Positions 11,841-22,685 of a stretch of DNA of 27,459 nucleotides are shown in pieces. Position 1 is the first letter of the stretch; the number at the start of each line of letters is the position of its first letter. A program made the position numbers and the translations under genes. The notes under the pieces were generated by a model. The model was not told the DNA's origin, did not search any database, and saw nothing but the letters and a program-made list of their open reading frames with translations. The stretch spans positions 1 through 27,459 of the forward strand of contig LSSN01003957.1 in NCBI GenBank assembly GCA_001970855.1, written 5' to 3'. Source of the stretch: Smittium culicis (taxonomy: Eukaryota > Kickxellomycota > Harpellomycetes > Harpellales > Legeriomycetaceae).

Positions 11841-11846
11841 AATAAA
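11841..11846 (+). terminator. Candidate poly(A) signal of the RasGEF gene
   Basis: AATAAA lies 208 bases after the stop codon and is followed by a second overlapping AATAAA. AATAAA is common by chance in this AT-rich DNA. Confidence 0.3.
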
Positions 11847-11929
11847 ATAAAAATCACCTATTTATTTTTCTTTATATCACCATCATTGAACCAGAAATTT
11901 TAGAGCTAAAATGCTAAAAAAAAAATGAG

Positions 11930-12031
11930 TCAATAAAGTTCAAAGTTATAATCGGCTCGACTTTTATTCAAATTATCACCAGCATTCTCGCTGCACCTTT
12001 CAATCGAATTTCCATTTTTCTTATCCGCATC
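11930..12031 (-). other. Possible 3'-terminal exon of a minus-strand gene
   Basis: On the minus strand a T-tract ending in TAG (12034-12032) is followed by 33 open codons beginning D-A-D-K-K-N-G-N and a TGA. The composition (Asp, Asn, Glu, Lys, Ser, Arg) is strongly protein-like compared with the surroundings. It would make a gene convergent with RasGEF, their 3' ends under 300 bases apart. No convincing upstream exon could be joined, so it may be a relic. Confidence 0.2.
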
Positions 12032-12094
12032 CTAAAAAAAAAGATTCTACACTTTATTTTTTTTATTTTGCAAATTACTCAAGTATTTTATATT

Positions 12095-12223
12095 TTAGGA
12101 TTGGTGGTCAATTGGATACTGACGGTTTAAGGCACGCCAGAGAACTATGAAAAAAAATTCCACGTGTGCAACAATATTTTTTTTAGGCCCATATAAAACA
12201 GGTTGATCATTAAACTTATTCAT
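12095..12223 (-). other. 42-codon coding-like ORF, unidentified
   Basis: From ATG at 12223 to TAA at 12095 the minus strand encodes a mixed hydrophobic and basic peptide including F-F-F-I-V-L-W-R-A-L-N-R-Q-Y-P. It lies just upstream of the possible exon at 12031-11930 on the same strand. A donor at GTATCC (near 12110) would join in an awkward phase, so the two are listed separately. An ATCATGAATA direct repeat precedes the ATG. Confidence 0.18.
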
Positions 12224-15200
12224 GATTATTCATGATTAAGTGTCCGACCGATAGTTTTTGAATTATATTAGCACCATACTTTATAAAATTTCAACATCAA
12301 TGTTTGCCATAGTAATCATAATTATTCTAAAAATTTTATTAAAAATAAAATAATATTAAAACTATAAAATACCATAATTGTTTATCTATATCTATATGAG
12401 ACACATTTTATTATTTAAATTTTAGCTTGGTAAAAGTTCATTGATCATCCCAATACGCATTTTGTTTTATTAATAGTAAGAACACAAGTCACAACCTTAA
12501 AAATTATAGATTTCTCTAAAACATCAAATATGGGAGATTCTGAACGAAGAGAGCACTTTGTTGCAGTTTAATGTTATTGGCCTGTATAATTGCTTTTTGT
12601 AACTATTACTGGCGGAGCAAATAAGTAATTTTGATTTTTCTATTTCTTAGTTTCAATATAAAATTATTATTTGCTAAAAATGTAAATTATTCTACTCATT
12701 GGCCGATTATTTTTTATGCGATTTTATATACTGAAACTCTTTACACTATAAAATGACTTCATAAAGAATCACCCATATAATAAAAAAAATATTAGGAATT
12801 TTAATGTCTTATGAACCGCTAATCTTGGTATTAGTGCGAAAATATAGTTATTTCTTGTATAGCTTAAATTGACCTCTTCCCCGTCTCCAAAAATATCTAT
12901 ATCAGTTACAATCTGGTTTTGCCAGAGTACTATAGCAGTACTCATTTCTTAAAATGTTACTCTTATACACAATATAATTTTTGATAGTCAAAAATAGGTT
13001 TTTATTAACTGCAAACCACAATTTTTTAATATTGTTCAGTATATATAAGTTTTTTTTACCACTATGCATTTCTTGGCCCTATTATTCTCTGTTTTGCACT
13101 TTGAAAAATATTAAAATCTCCTTTTTATCTTTTGAATTTTTTATTAATGTATTTAAGCTTAGAAATTTATTTTATTTCTTTCTATTTTTCTATTAAAAGA
13201 AACAAAGAAATGATCTTTATAAAAAAAAAAAAACTCATAAAGAAATTTAGCTCTTTGTAATTTGAAAATCTATTATTGATAATATATCTACTATTTAAAT
13301 ACCCAGCTTCTTTATAACCGGATTTTCCACCTCGAATTCTTTATATCTAGCTTAAATAGATGTTAAAGAAATGGAATTTATTTAGTTTTTTTGAATTTCA
13401 AATATTTTAAAAGATAATAAAAACCCCTTTATTGTCAATATATATTTATACTCGCGTCTATTTGTTGGTAATCCAAAAAAAAAAAAGTAATGTAAGCTTC
13501 TCTTTTAAATATTTACTCGAAATTAGGATTCTTTTTCTTCACTTTAGGGTAACTAAAATATTAAATATTTTTTAAAGATGCGACGTTTAAATGTTTTTAC
13601 GTTTAATGTTGCTTTGAGAGCTGTATATGAATGTTTTTGGTATTTTATTAAAATAGGCTATTTTTGTAATTAATTTACTAGATTCAAATTTATTGTTAAA
13701 AAATTGCAAAAAATACATCAATAACAATACAATACAATACAATACGTTATCATGAATAAAAACTTTATCTTTTCTAACAGCTAATAAATTAAAGTGTCTA
13801 ATTATAGATACATCATTGCTCTTCTAGTTCCATTAAAATATTTATAGTTTGAGCAAGTGTTATTCTTATATCCCCAGTTTGAAAATCATTTAATGATGCG
13901 CTTTTATACTTTTTTTATAGCAGAATTTTTACGTTCTAAATATTTTTTAAAGTTTAAAGTCATAGATTGATAAAATTTTTGTACAACCTTTCTAAAAAAT
14001 AAAGCAAATTTTTGAAATGAAAATTTATTTTTTACATTTTTTAGATTTTTTAGATTTTTTACATTCTTTATTATTATTTATCTCATTTCTGCTTACTATG
14101 TTTTTCTATTATTCAAGATTTACCAATAATATTAATTGGATTGTTTTGGAAGCGTTGCAACAATTTTCATTTATTAAAATATATTATTCTTCCCTAGAAA
14201 TAATTTAAATTCGTTAATGAACGAAATGTATATTTATAGTGACAGTATTTATTTAATTGCTTTTGTGAAAAAAGTATGTTTTAATTTAAAAATCAATGTG
14301 CTTATAAATACAAATATCATCTTTGATTTATTTTTAGATTGATAAAATAATATCAAGTAGTGTAATAATTATTTAAAATCTATCCAAAAAATTCAATGTA
14401 CCTGAATAGAAATATAGAATAATGTTTGTTATTTATTCGCTATTTCATTAGTTATTTCAAAACATAAAATATTATGTTATTTTTAATACTGATATTCATT
14501 AATTAATATTTTATACAATATTTGTTTCATAAAATTCCAGAAAGCTTTACAACTTTAAAATTAAAATAAGTGCGAGAAATAACATAAAGGAAAAATTATT
14601 AGATATATTTCTTATATTGAATTAAATACGTTTAAAATATATTAATATTGATTGTAAATGAAATGTCTAAATATATCTATTTCTCATACTCTAACAATAT
14701 ATTATTAGTTTCATAATGATATTTATGTTTTAGGCTCCTTTATTTGTTTTATTTATCAGTATAATATTACTAGCTTTTCTACATTATTTAGACCCTCATT
14801 TTTTATTCCGTATACAAAAAAGTATAAATATCTATGATATGAAGGCATTAAAATTCGATCTTCAGTGGAAATTATCAAGCGAAAAACATCTTTAAAGATC
14901 ATATCCCACTATTCATTTTACCAAAATTCACAGCATACATTAAAATATTTTATAAGTTAAATTCTAAAGAAATTTCAGCAAAGAATATTTAAGAATACTG
15001 CACGAATTCAAATTATATTTCAAACTCTAAAAATTTATAAGACGTTAAAATCATCTAAAATAAGTAGCTTATTACAGATAAAATTAAGTATTCAAACATA
15101 CTTTTGTTCTATAATAATCATAAGAATCATAGAATAAAAAATATTTTCAAAGTCATAATATTACTTATTCATCAAATAAGTAATAAAAAGCATCGAGTTC

Positions 15201-15284
15201 TGAAAAAATTCCAAAGAATTAATATATTTAGATATATTTCCTGTCTACAAATAATTTTCTTCACTCAGAATCAAAATTTAGACA
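12224..15284. other. AT-rich intergenic region upstream of the secreted-protein gene
   Basis: About 3 kb of very AT-rich DNA. ORFs at 12981-13196 and 14017-14208 are Phe/Leu/Ile/Ser strings expected from random AT-rich sequence. An (AATAC)4 run lies at 13726-13745. A TATAAATA at 14823-14830 could be a core promoter for the gene starting at 15285, but such strings are frequent here. Confidence 0.5.
13726..13745. repeat. (AATAC)4 microsatellite
   Basis: There are four consecutive perfect AATAC units. Confidence 0.85.
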
Positions 15285-18200
15285 ATGAAGGCTTCGTTAT
15301 CGATTGCTTATCTTTGGGCTGTTTCGTACGCAATTGCAAACGTCATGCAAAGTTCAAACGCTCGTTATGAAACCAACATTCATCCAAAAAACACTTATGA
15401 GAACAAAAATGATTCTAACGAAAATAAAAATAAAGAATCGTACTCGAATGATAAAGAATATGTCCCTCCAACCAAATTTGTTGGGTATAAATCCGAGGCT
15501 GGTAAACAAGAAGATCCAGATTACGAAAGTTCACACAGCTATACTTCCAATGGTCATGAATCTGATAAATCTGACATCGGCTATTTAGGAACTCGTGGTT
15601 TCAAAGATGATACTTCGGCCGACAAAGACAAGCCAGAAGAAAAAGTTAAGAAGACTAGTAAACAACCAGTCGGAAATAAAGCAGCTAAAATCCAAAGCGG
15701 TGATCAGAAAAAAGATAGAGCAAAATGTAAGAAAAATAAAGACAGCGACAATAAAAAAAGCCAACTCAAAAAAAGCAAAACAAAGCCTGAAAATCAAAAC
15801 AGAGAATTTAGTCCTCAAATGCGCGGAAATAGCCCTGGTAATATACCTTATCCAGGTATACAAACTGCAAACGGATATGCACATAACCCATACTACCCCA
15901 ATATCGATACATCTGGTTTCTACCCAAATAATAATGGGAATTTCGGATTATCACCTTTATATCAAAATTACCCAAATCCTTACGGTAGTAGCCCTTATCA
16001 GTTCTATCCTAATCAAATGGTTCCAAACACAATGCCTTCCACCGGAATGATTCCAAACACATTGGTCCCGACTGGAATGGTTCCTAACACAATGGTCCCG
16101 ACTGGAATGGTTCCTAACACAATGGTCCCGACTGGAATGGTTCCCAACACAATTGCCACATCTGGAGAGGCTCCGAATCAAGTCAACCCTAATACAATTA
16201 ACCAGAACTCAATGGGTTCTAATCCGACGAATCCTTCGAGTATGAGCCCTAATGGGGTTTCTCAAAATGATTCAAACCCTAATGCCATGTTAGATTTTAA
16301 AAAAAACAGTGATCTTTTTGTAGAGTTGATAAAAAGTATAATGTCAAATAGCACAAATCCAAAAGAAAAAGGTAAAATTAATGTAATATTTAACAATAGT
16401 AAATAGCATCTTTGATGATATAAAATTGAGTTATTCATTATATAAACTATGGAGGCTTAATCATAAAATTTCAGGATTCTATTTTTTCTGAACAAAAGCG
16501 GTTTAATTTTCGATTAAACGTTTTAATCTTGTACTCGATATTAACCTTGTTGATATCTAATAAATAATTTGTATATTTCAGGTTCTGTAGATGAAAAAAA
16601 AACAAAAAAAGCAAAATATAAAGACGAATCCAGCTTCTTGGAAGCTATAAATAAGATTAAAGATGGGGACAAAAATTTAGCTGATGGTAAAAAATAGTTT
16701 AATTTTTTTACTTGAATGAAAATAGGTTTTATATTAACTTTGCTTGATTTTTATTATTACAGGAATCAGAAGATCGCTTTCATCTGGACAATTTGGTCCC
16801 GGTTTTCAAAACCAAGCAGGTAGCAACAATAATTTTAAACCTGATAGCGGAAATACCTGGTACCCATCTGGCGCACAGGGAAACAATCTCAACCCTCAAG
16901 GCATAAACTCAACGCCTATGAATAATGATGAAAATAACTTAAGGAATGCTTTGCTATATATTCTTGGTTTTGGTTCAAGGAGCAGTATAGCCCCGAATTT
17001 CAATCAAGGGCCGTATCCAAATGGCCAAAGTGGTGGTAACACAGGGTCATTTGGAGGTTTCCCTATTGGACCATATAACCAAAACTTCGGAGGAAATGGT
17101 AACAGCCCTAATAGCCAAAATGGTCCATGGTTCCCAAGTAGCCAGCCGCCTTATGGTCAAAATTATCCAAATGGACCAGGTTCACCTGGCCCTAATCAAA
17201 ATCAAGTGAACACTAATAACGGCAAAAATCCAATTCCTCAAGCAAACATGCCTATTAATGGAAATCATCGACAAGGATACAGCGATAGCGATAAAGGCGA
17301 AAATCCGTCCAACACTTCTGGTCAAATGCCATCTGAAAATACTTCTGGTGGATTCCCTGCCAATAATAATCTAGGATTTTATATGCCTACAAATACCAAC
17401 CTTCCTAGCTACTCTGTCCCTAACGGAATCTCAAATAATGGATCCCCAGGTAGCAACTACCCTAATCAAGGAAACTTCAATCCTGCTCCAGCTGCACAAA
17501 TCTTTACTAACCCTGGAACTCCGGGCCAAGGCTTACCTGGTAACTTTAATCCCGTACAAGGATCCCCTAACTCTGGACCTCCTCCCCAAGGCTTCCCAGG
17601 TAATTATAACCCTGGTCAAGGTAACCCTAGCTCTGTTCCTCCTAATCAAGGCTTACCTAGCAATTTAAACCCTGCCCAAGGCTTCCCTAGTAATTTTAAC
17701 CCTGGTCAAGGTTACGCTAACTCTGTTCCTTCTACCCAAAGCTTCCCTAATAATGGTCCCTTCGGATTCGGCTTGCCCAGCTTGTGTCCATCAGGTAATT
17801 GTAATCCAAATTCTCTCAATAACCTTGGACTTCCAAGCTTCCCTAATAACGTTAGTCCATCCGTATTAATGCCAGGTATATCTAGTGGGAATCAAAATAA
17901 TTTAGTTGGCTACAGAGATAACAAATTCCCTTCTCCACCAGGCAGAGAAGAAGGCAATAAAAGCATTAAAGATTTTTGGAATATGGTTATGAGAATTTCA
18001 GGAAATAATTATCCAGGAAGCAACATTCCACAAGGTATTGTAAATAATTTCAGCCCAAATAATATTGCACCAAACTGGAACAATAACCCATCAGGATTAC
18101 CAGGAAATGGAGGAAACCCAACAGATCAGAATAATTTATATACGCTTATTATGCAAATGATGAATTCAATCACTATGCCAGGAAATAACTCTAGTAATCC

Positions 18201-21200
18201 AAATCAGCAAACCGGAAATTTTAACCCATCAGGAATTTTACCAGACGGCATAATACCCAATCTACTAGGGTTTCCATTAATTCCACCCGGTTTATCTCAA
18301 ACTCCATCAGGTGGGCAACAATATCCACCTGTGCAATTTATCCCCCAATCTGGTGGAGTTGTGCCTCCGTATAGTGGAAGTTCTCGGCAATATTCTGATA
18401 ACTCACCTCAAAATTTATTTGCACCTCAGGATCCATCTCTGTTCCCATCTAGTAACGGAAATCAACTACCATATATAACACAGAATCCATTTGGTGGTAT
18501 CAACCCTCCATTCGGTGGTGCTCAGCCTCCATTCAGTGGCCTTAACCCCCCATTCGGTATTCTTAACCCCCCATTTGGTGGTGCTGAGCCTCCATTCGGT
18601 GGTCTTAGCCCTCCATTCGGTATTCTTAACCCCCCATTTGGTGGTGCTGAGCCTCCATTCGGTGGTCTTAGCCCTCCATTCGGTAGTCTTAACCCTCCAT
18701 TCGGTGATCTAAACCCTTCATTCGGTGGTCTTAGCCCTCCATTCGGTAGTCTTAACCCTCCATTCGGTAGTCTTAACCCTCCATTCGGTGGTCTTAACCC
18801 TCCATTCGGTGGTCTTAACCCTCCATTCGGTGGTCTTAACCCTCCATTCGGTGGTCTTAACCCTCCATTCGGTGGTATTAACCCTCCATTCGGTGGTGCT
18901 CAGCCTCCATTCGGCGGTCTTAACCCCCCATTCGGTGGTGCTCAGCCTCCATTTGGTGGAATTATCCCTCCATTTGGTAAACCTCAATATCAATCTAACG
19001 GAGTTCAGCCTATATTTGGTGGGAATACCCCTCCATTTGGCCAATTTAATCCTCAGCCTAGTGGAAATACGCCTTCGAATAGTGGAAACTATCATTGGTA
19101 TTATGAAATATCGAATAAAAATCCACTTTCTCCTCAAATTCCACTCGGATTTCCATTTGATAACGGGAATCAATTACCATTCATGCCACAAAATCCGTTT
19201 GGTAACCCCCTTCAAAACCCATATGCACTTCAGGGACAATCCGTATTTCAAAATATGTTCATAAATCAAAGTCAACTTTCGTCTCAGAGCCAATTTGGAG
19301 CTCCAAATCCATTCTATCCTATTAATAATATCGGTGGCCCACCTGCTAATTATCCAAATATAATTCCTATTACAAATGAAAATAATTGGAATCAATTTTA
19401 CCACGATAAAAGAAAAGGGAGAAAAAAGGCATCTTATAAAGATGGAAAAACAAAACCACCCATGTCTTCTGTATTTAGTAACTCAAAAGTTTTTAATGGA
19501 CAATCAGAATCAACGTTTAGCAGGCCTATTACTACTTCAATGATAGGCCAAAATAAACCTAACTTTTTGCTTTCAAAGAGGGATGAAATGGAAGACCTTT
19601 CAAACGAAGAAACTTTATCCGAAACTAACAGCAGTATAGTCCTTCCATTTAAAAATCTTGAAAGTAATTCACAAGAATCTGGATCAGTGGATATGGATGA
19701 TTCAATATCATTCGCCGGCATTTCAGATATAGATAATCAGCAATTTGGTGAAAATTTTAAACGGGATTTAGGAGATGAGTCTTTTGGTGCAGAATCAACA
19801 GTTTGTTCAGAAGGGGAATGTAATGAAAATTTAACTAAAGTGGATCTAGAAAGCGGATCTGACATGAGCAAAAAATCTGATGAAGTCTTGATTAAAACTT
19901 TTAAAAGTAGAAGTGGGCTGAGAAAAGATGTTAGTTTAAACAAGAGGCAAAATGAATCTAGTGCTTCACGCGAGAGCTTACAGAATATATCGGCACAAAT
20001 TTCTAGGCTTCAGTCAGCTTTGAGTACGATATATGAGATGGTTATGAACCAGTTGAGAGAAGATGAAAAACAAAATTCAGTTAAGCCAGAATCAGGTTCC
20101 ATTGGTCAAAACCCATTGGTAGAAACTCCATCTAATGGTTTAGGCGTAACACCAGCCAGAGCTTCAGGGCTCATAGAAAAACCTACCCAAAAAAATACTC
20201 CAACTGCACCAACTGCACCAACTGCACCAACTGCACCAACTGCACCAACTGCACCAACTGCACCAACTGTACCAACTGTACCAACTGTACCAACTGTACC
20301 AACTGTACCAACTGTACCAACTGTACCAACTGCGCCAACTGGTAAGGCCCCAGAAAACATGGCAAACAAAAAACCTACTCAAGAAAATGCGCCAATTGCA
20401 CCAACTACTAATATCCCAGAAAGAACAGCACCCGGAAACACTCCACAAGCTCAAAGAATTATGCCCAATCCAGCATCTGGAAGTACTGCCAGTAAAATAA
20501 ATCGCCCCAGCACAAATAACGAAATGCAAAATATATCAGGAAAACCAGCTGCATCAGCTAATATTCCAAAGATAGCTCAAAATCTTGATCCAAATAACAG
20601 TGATGAATCAGATAATAGCATTGAAGATGATATTTACGAAAAAAGTTTGAATAGACTTGGTGATGATCTTGAAAGCCTAGAAAGCGATACAAAAAACAAG
20701 ATGGATTTAGCCGATAAGGGTAGAAATATTATTGATAGACTATCAAACGCAGTAAAAAATATTAATGGGGTTGTTGATAAATTCAATAAAAAAATATCAG
20801 AGAATCAATCAGACGAGTCAGATTCTAATATGAAACCTAAATCAAACAATGTATCAGCACAGCCTACATCTGGAAGTACTTCTCGTTCAGCCTCTCCTTC
20901 TTCATCTAATAGCAATTCTCGTCCAGAAAATTCTTTTTCACCCGGTAGAGATTCTCGTTCAGCTTCTCCTTCTTCACCTAATAGCAATTCTCGTCCAGAA
21001 AATTCATCTTCACCTGATAGAAATTCTCGTCCAGAAAATTCTTCTTCATCTGACAGAAATTCTCGTCCAGAAAATTCTTCTTCACCTGATAGAAATTCTC
21101 GTACAAGTAGTCCTTCTTCATCTTATAGCAATTCTCGCTCAGATAGTTCATCTCAACCTGATAGCAGTTCTCTTCCAGATAGTTCTTCTTCATCTGGTCG

Positions 21201-21792
21201 CACCTCTTCTCCTTCAAGTCTACCACGCGTCGCATCTGGAGTCAGCAATCCAAGCAGTACTCAAAACGATCCACAAGGTTTAGATCTTTCATTTAGAATA
21301 AATTCTGATACACAAGGTGATGATAACGACATAAATGTTGGATTAAAGCTAGCAGAACCATTAAATGCAGAAGTCAGGCCTGATGGAGATAGATATCTAA
21401 TAACTCTGGGATCTAACTTAGATGGCTCAGGACCTAGAGTTTCTGAAGAAGAGATTGATGACGAATATGAACAAGAAATAGCTCAGGCATCTGGAAGCAT
21501 TGATGGTTCGAGCTCTAGAATGAACAATGGCGATTCAAGAAGTAGTTCAAGCCCTTCATCAAAATCAAATGGCCCTCCTGGATCAATAATTCCAATAGCT
21601 ACTAGACCATCGAGGATATCTAGTAATTCAGGTTCGGGTAGTTACCCAGATAGAATAGCATCAGATCGAATTAATCCAAATAATCGAGGATCGATGAGCA
21701 ATACAATGGGATTACGCAAAAAAAGAAGTTTAAATGCAGGGAGACACCGTAGCCACCCAGTTAACAGAGATAGAAGAGCTACTTATTTCTAA
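15285..21792 (+). CDS. Giant secreted repeat-rich protein with Kex2-like sites, three exons
   Basis: Exons 15285-16371, 16582-16686 and 16763-21792 join at two phase-1 GT-AG introns (210 and 76 bp), giving 6222 nt and 2073 aa. The start has a clear signal peptide: Lys2, a hydrophobic core to about residue 17 and an A-I-A cleavage site before Asn19. Then follow a Lys/Asn/Glu-rich segment (about 28-180), a Pro/Asn/Tyr region with five 10-residue repeats (245-294), a Lys-rich exon 2 (363-398), a Gly/Asn/Pro/Gln region with NPGQG-type repeats (about 620-730), 24 PPFGG heptads (972-1138), an acidic region, helical stretches (about 1468-1497 and 1693-1747), 15 P-T-A/V triplets (1545-1589), Ser-Arg-Pro-Glu-Asn repeats (about 1771-1890) and a basic C-terminus. 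There is no GPI tail or membrane span. Dibasic sites (RR401, KR1337, KR1398, KR1459, KKR2052, RR2069) suggest Kex2 processing. I infer an extracellular structural or adhesive protein, for example wall, spore coat or holdfast. No known family is recognised. Confidence 0.85.
16017..16166 (+). repeat. 30-bp coding tandem repeat, five copies
   Basis: Five in-frame 10-codon units encode variants of [10 protein letters not shown]. Units three and four (16077-16136) are identical in DNA, and the outer units have diverged, which suggests recent central duplication. Confidence 0.9.
16372..16581 (+). other. Intron 1 of the secreted-protein gene
   Basis: This is a 210-bp GTAAAA...TTTCAG intron in phase 1, with a CTAAT branch-like string about 25 bases before the acceptor. 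Reading through the donor gives a stop after 11 codons. Confidence 0.8.
16687..16762 (+). other. Intron 2 of the secreted-protein gene
   Basis: This is a 76-bp GTAAAA...TTACAG intron in phase 1. It contains an in-frame stop just after the donor, so splicing is required to connect exon 2 to the large third exon. The TTG at 16744 lies inside it and is not a real start. Confidence 0.8.
17437..17760 (+). repeat. Imperfect NPGQG/QGFP coding repeats
   Basis: Irregular units of about 13-20 codons combine Q-G-[FL]-P, S/N-N-[FLY]-N-P and G/A-Q-G motifs. The region is Pro, Gly, Gln and Asn rich and resembles elastic or adhesive structural proteins in composition only. Confidence 0.75.
18484..18984 (+). 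repeat. 21-bp coding repeat, 24 heptads (N/Q/E/S-P-P-F-G-G-L/A/I)
   Basis: There is one six-codon unit and 23 seven-codon units with no frame slip. Units 15-18 are the same NPPFGGL heptad with identical or near-identical DNA. The edges carry variants (GA, QPP, EPP, SPP, GSL, GDL). A higher-order 42-63 bp pattern ([21 protein letters not shown]) repeats twice near the start. Confidence 0.95.
20203..20337 (+). repeat. 9-bp coding repeat, 15 units (T-A-P then T-V-P)
   Basis: There are seven ACTGCACCA units, seven ACTGTACCA units and one ACTGCGCCA. The block switch from GCA to GTA shows two separate expansions from single founder units. A Pro-Thr linker of this kind is typically extended and O-mannosylated in secreted fungal proteins. 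Confidence 0.95.
20881..21240 (+). repeat. Ser/Arg/Pro/Glu/Asn coding repeats
   Basis: Imperfect 12-codon units around [12 protein letters not shown] are interleaved with S-A-S-P-S-S-N-S-N units, fading into a Ser-Asp-Pro stretch. Arg codons spaced through a Ser-rich tract are unusual for a purely structural linker. Confidence 0.85.
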
Positions 21793-22433
21793 AAAACGCC
21801 AGCATCAGAGTAATATAAAAAATTCATTGAACATTTAAACAAAAAAAAAACACACACATTAACGGAAAAGCTACTTTTCAAAAAATTTATCATCACTTTA
21901 TCAAATTTATTATTTATCTACAGCATTAAAAAAAAAGGGAGTATGGATAATGACTGTATCTAAATGCATAAAAAAGTATCACCTCGAAATCGATTTCTAA
22001 CCTTCATAACTACATATATTGCATTTAAATCCTTTAAACTATCCAAAAAAAATCTTATTTATCTATTACCTATTTAATACATTTTTAAAAATGTGAAAAA
22101 TTCTATATTATAATTCATATTTACATTTTTAATAATAAAAATAATAATCAAAACGCAGTGTTTAAATTATTAGTTTGGATTTTTATGTTTTCTTATTATT
22201 ATTTTATAGTACACTTAGCGCCAATTTAATATAATGTTTCAAATAAAATATTAAGTTTCTGTTTACAGTAAAAATTCCTTTAAAATTTCATTCAATTTTT
22301 TTTAATGCACTTATTAAAAACACTAGTGTTCTGAATAAAAACAACTTTTCTGAATACAATTTTTTTTTGGAATATGCTTCATATAGTATTTTTTTTTTTT
22401 TTGGCAAACAGCTTCAAGAGTTATAAAGTGAGG
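21793..22433. other. 3' region of the secreted-protein gene, AT-rich
   Basis: No gene is seen. AATAAA-type strings, for example at 22134-22139 and near 22334, are candidate poly(A) signals but not distinctive. A T-run lies at about 22388-22402, just before the end of the minus-strand ORF. Confidence 0.4.
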
Positions 22434-22658
22434 TTATTCGAGCATGGCTATAAAGTAAACCCTTTTATTTTCTCTCAGCTCCAACTCTTTTCCTCCAGGA
22501 AGGGATATCACCAGGGTTATATCATTCGATCTTCTTTCATCGATAGTCCCCCCGAGGCTTCTTATCTCTCTTATTATCTCGTCCAGGTCTTGGCTAGAGT
22601 TTACGTTCTGCAGAGTTACGACGTATCTGTAATTAATGCTCATCAGCTGTCGCAGCAT
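22434..22658 (-). CDS. Small protein resembling protease inhibitor I9 / Pbi2
   Basis: The 74-codon ORF is much richer in GC than its flanks and encodes a well-mixed protein. The segment Y-R-Y-V-V-T-L-Q, then an amphipathic helix D-L-D-E-I-I-R-E-I, then S-L-G-G-T-I-D, an I-T-L-V-I-S-L-P strand, and a closing L-R-E-N-K-R-V-Y-F-I follows the strand-helix-GG-strand-LP-helix-V..I order of the I9 family (yeast proteinase B inhibitor, subtilisin propeptides). Such proteins bind subtilisin-like proteases, usually in the cytosol or vacuole. It is shorter by a few residues between GG and LP. The second ATG (22643) gives a more typical I9 start; the first (22658) is listed. An in-frame TAG at 22685-22683 sits in an ATTTTAG acceptor-like string, so an upstream exon is possible. 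Family assignment is by eye. Confidence 0.5.
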   Translation of the reverse strand: MLRQLMSINYRYVVTLQNVNSSQDLDEIIREIRSLGGTIDERRSNDITLVISLPGGKELELRENKRVYFIAMLE

Positions 22659-22685
22659 ATCGAATAAATGGCTCCCAGAAAGCTA

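Noticed and set aside
12145..12163. A 19-nt GT...AG mini-intron on the minus strand
   Set aside because: Other introns here are 76-253 bp, and the frame reads through without it.
12981..14208. Short plus-strand ORFs at 12981 and 14017
   Set aside because: They are Phe/Leu/Ile/Ser strings expected in AT-rich DNA.
15304..16181. Alternative-frame and antisense ORFs over the secreted-protein exon 1
   Set aside because: They are repeat-driven shadows. The signal peptide, phase-matched splicing and composition support the 15285 frame.
16744..16762. TTG start for the 1682-codon frame
   Set aside because: It lies in an intron just before a TTACAG acceptor. The frame is joined by splicing to exon 2.
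18484..18984. CRISPR-like array
   Set aside because: Units are contiguous 21-bp coding repeats without spacers.
18491..20529. Antisense and shifted ORFs of repeated peptides (for example H-S-V-V-L-T, T-E-W-R-V-K, V-G-T)
   Set aside because: Tandem repeats whose unit is a multiple of 3 bp keep several frames open. None has a start context or domain of its own.
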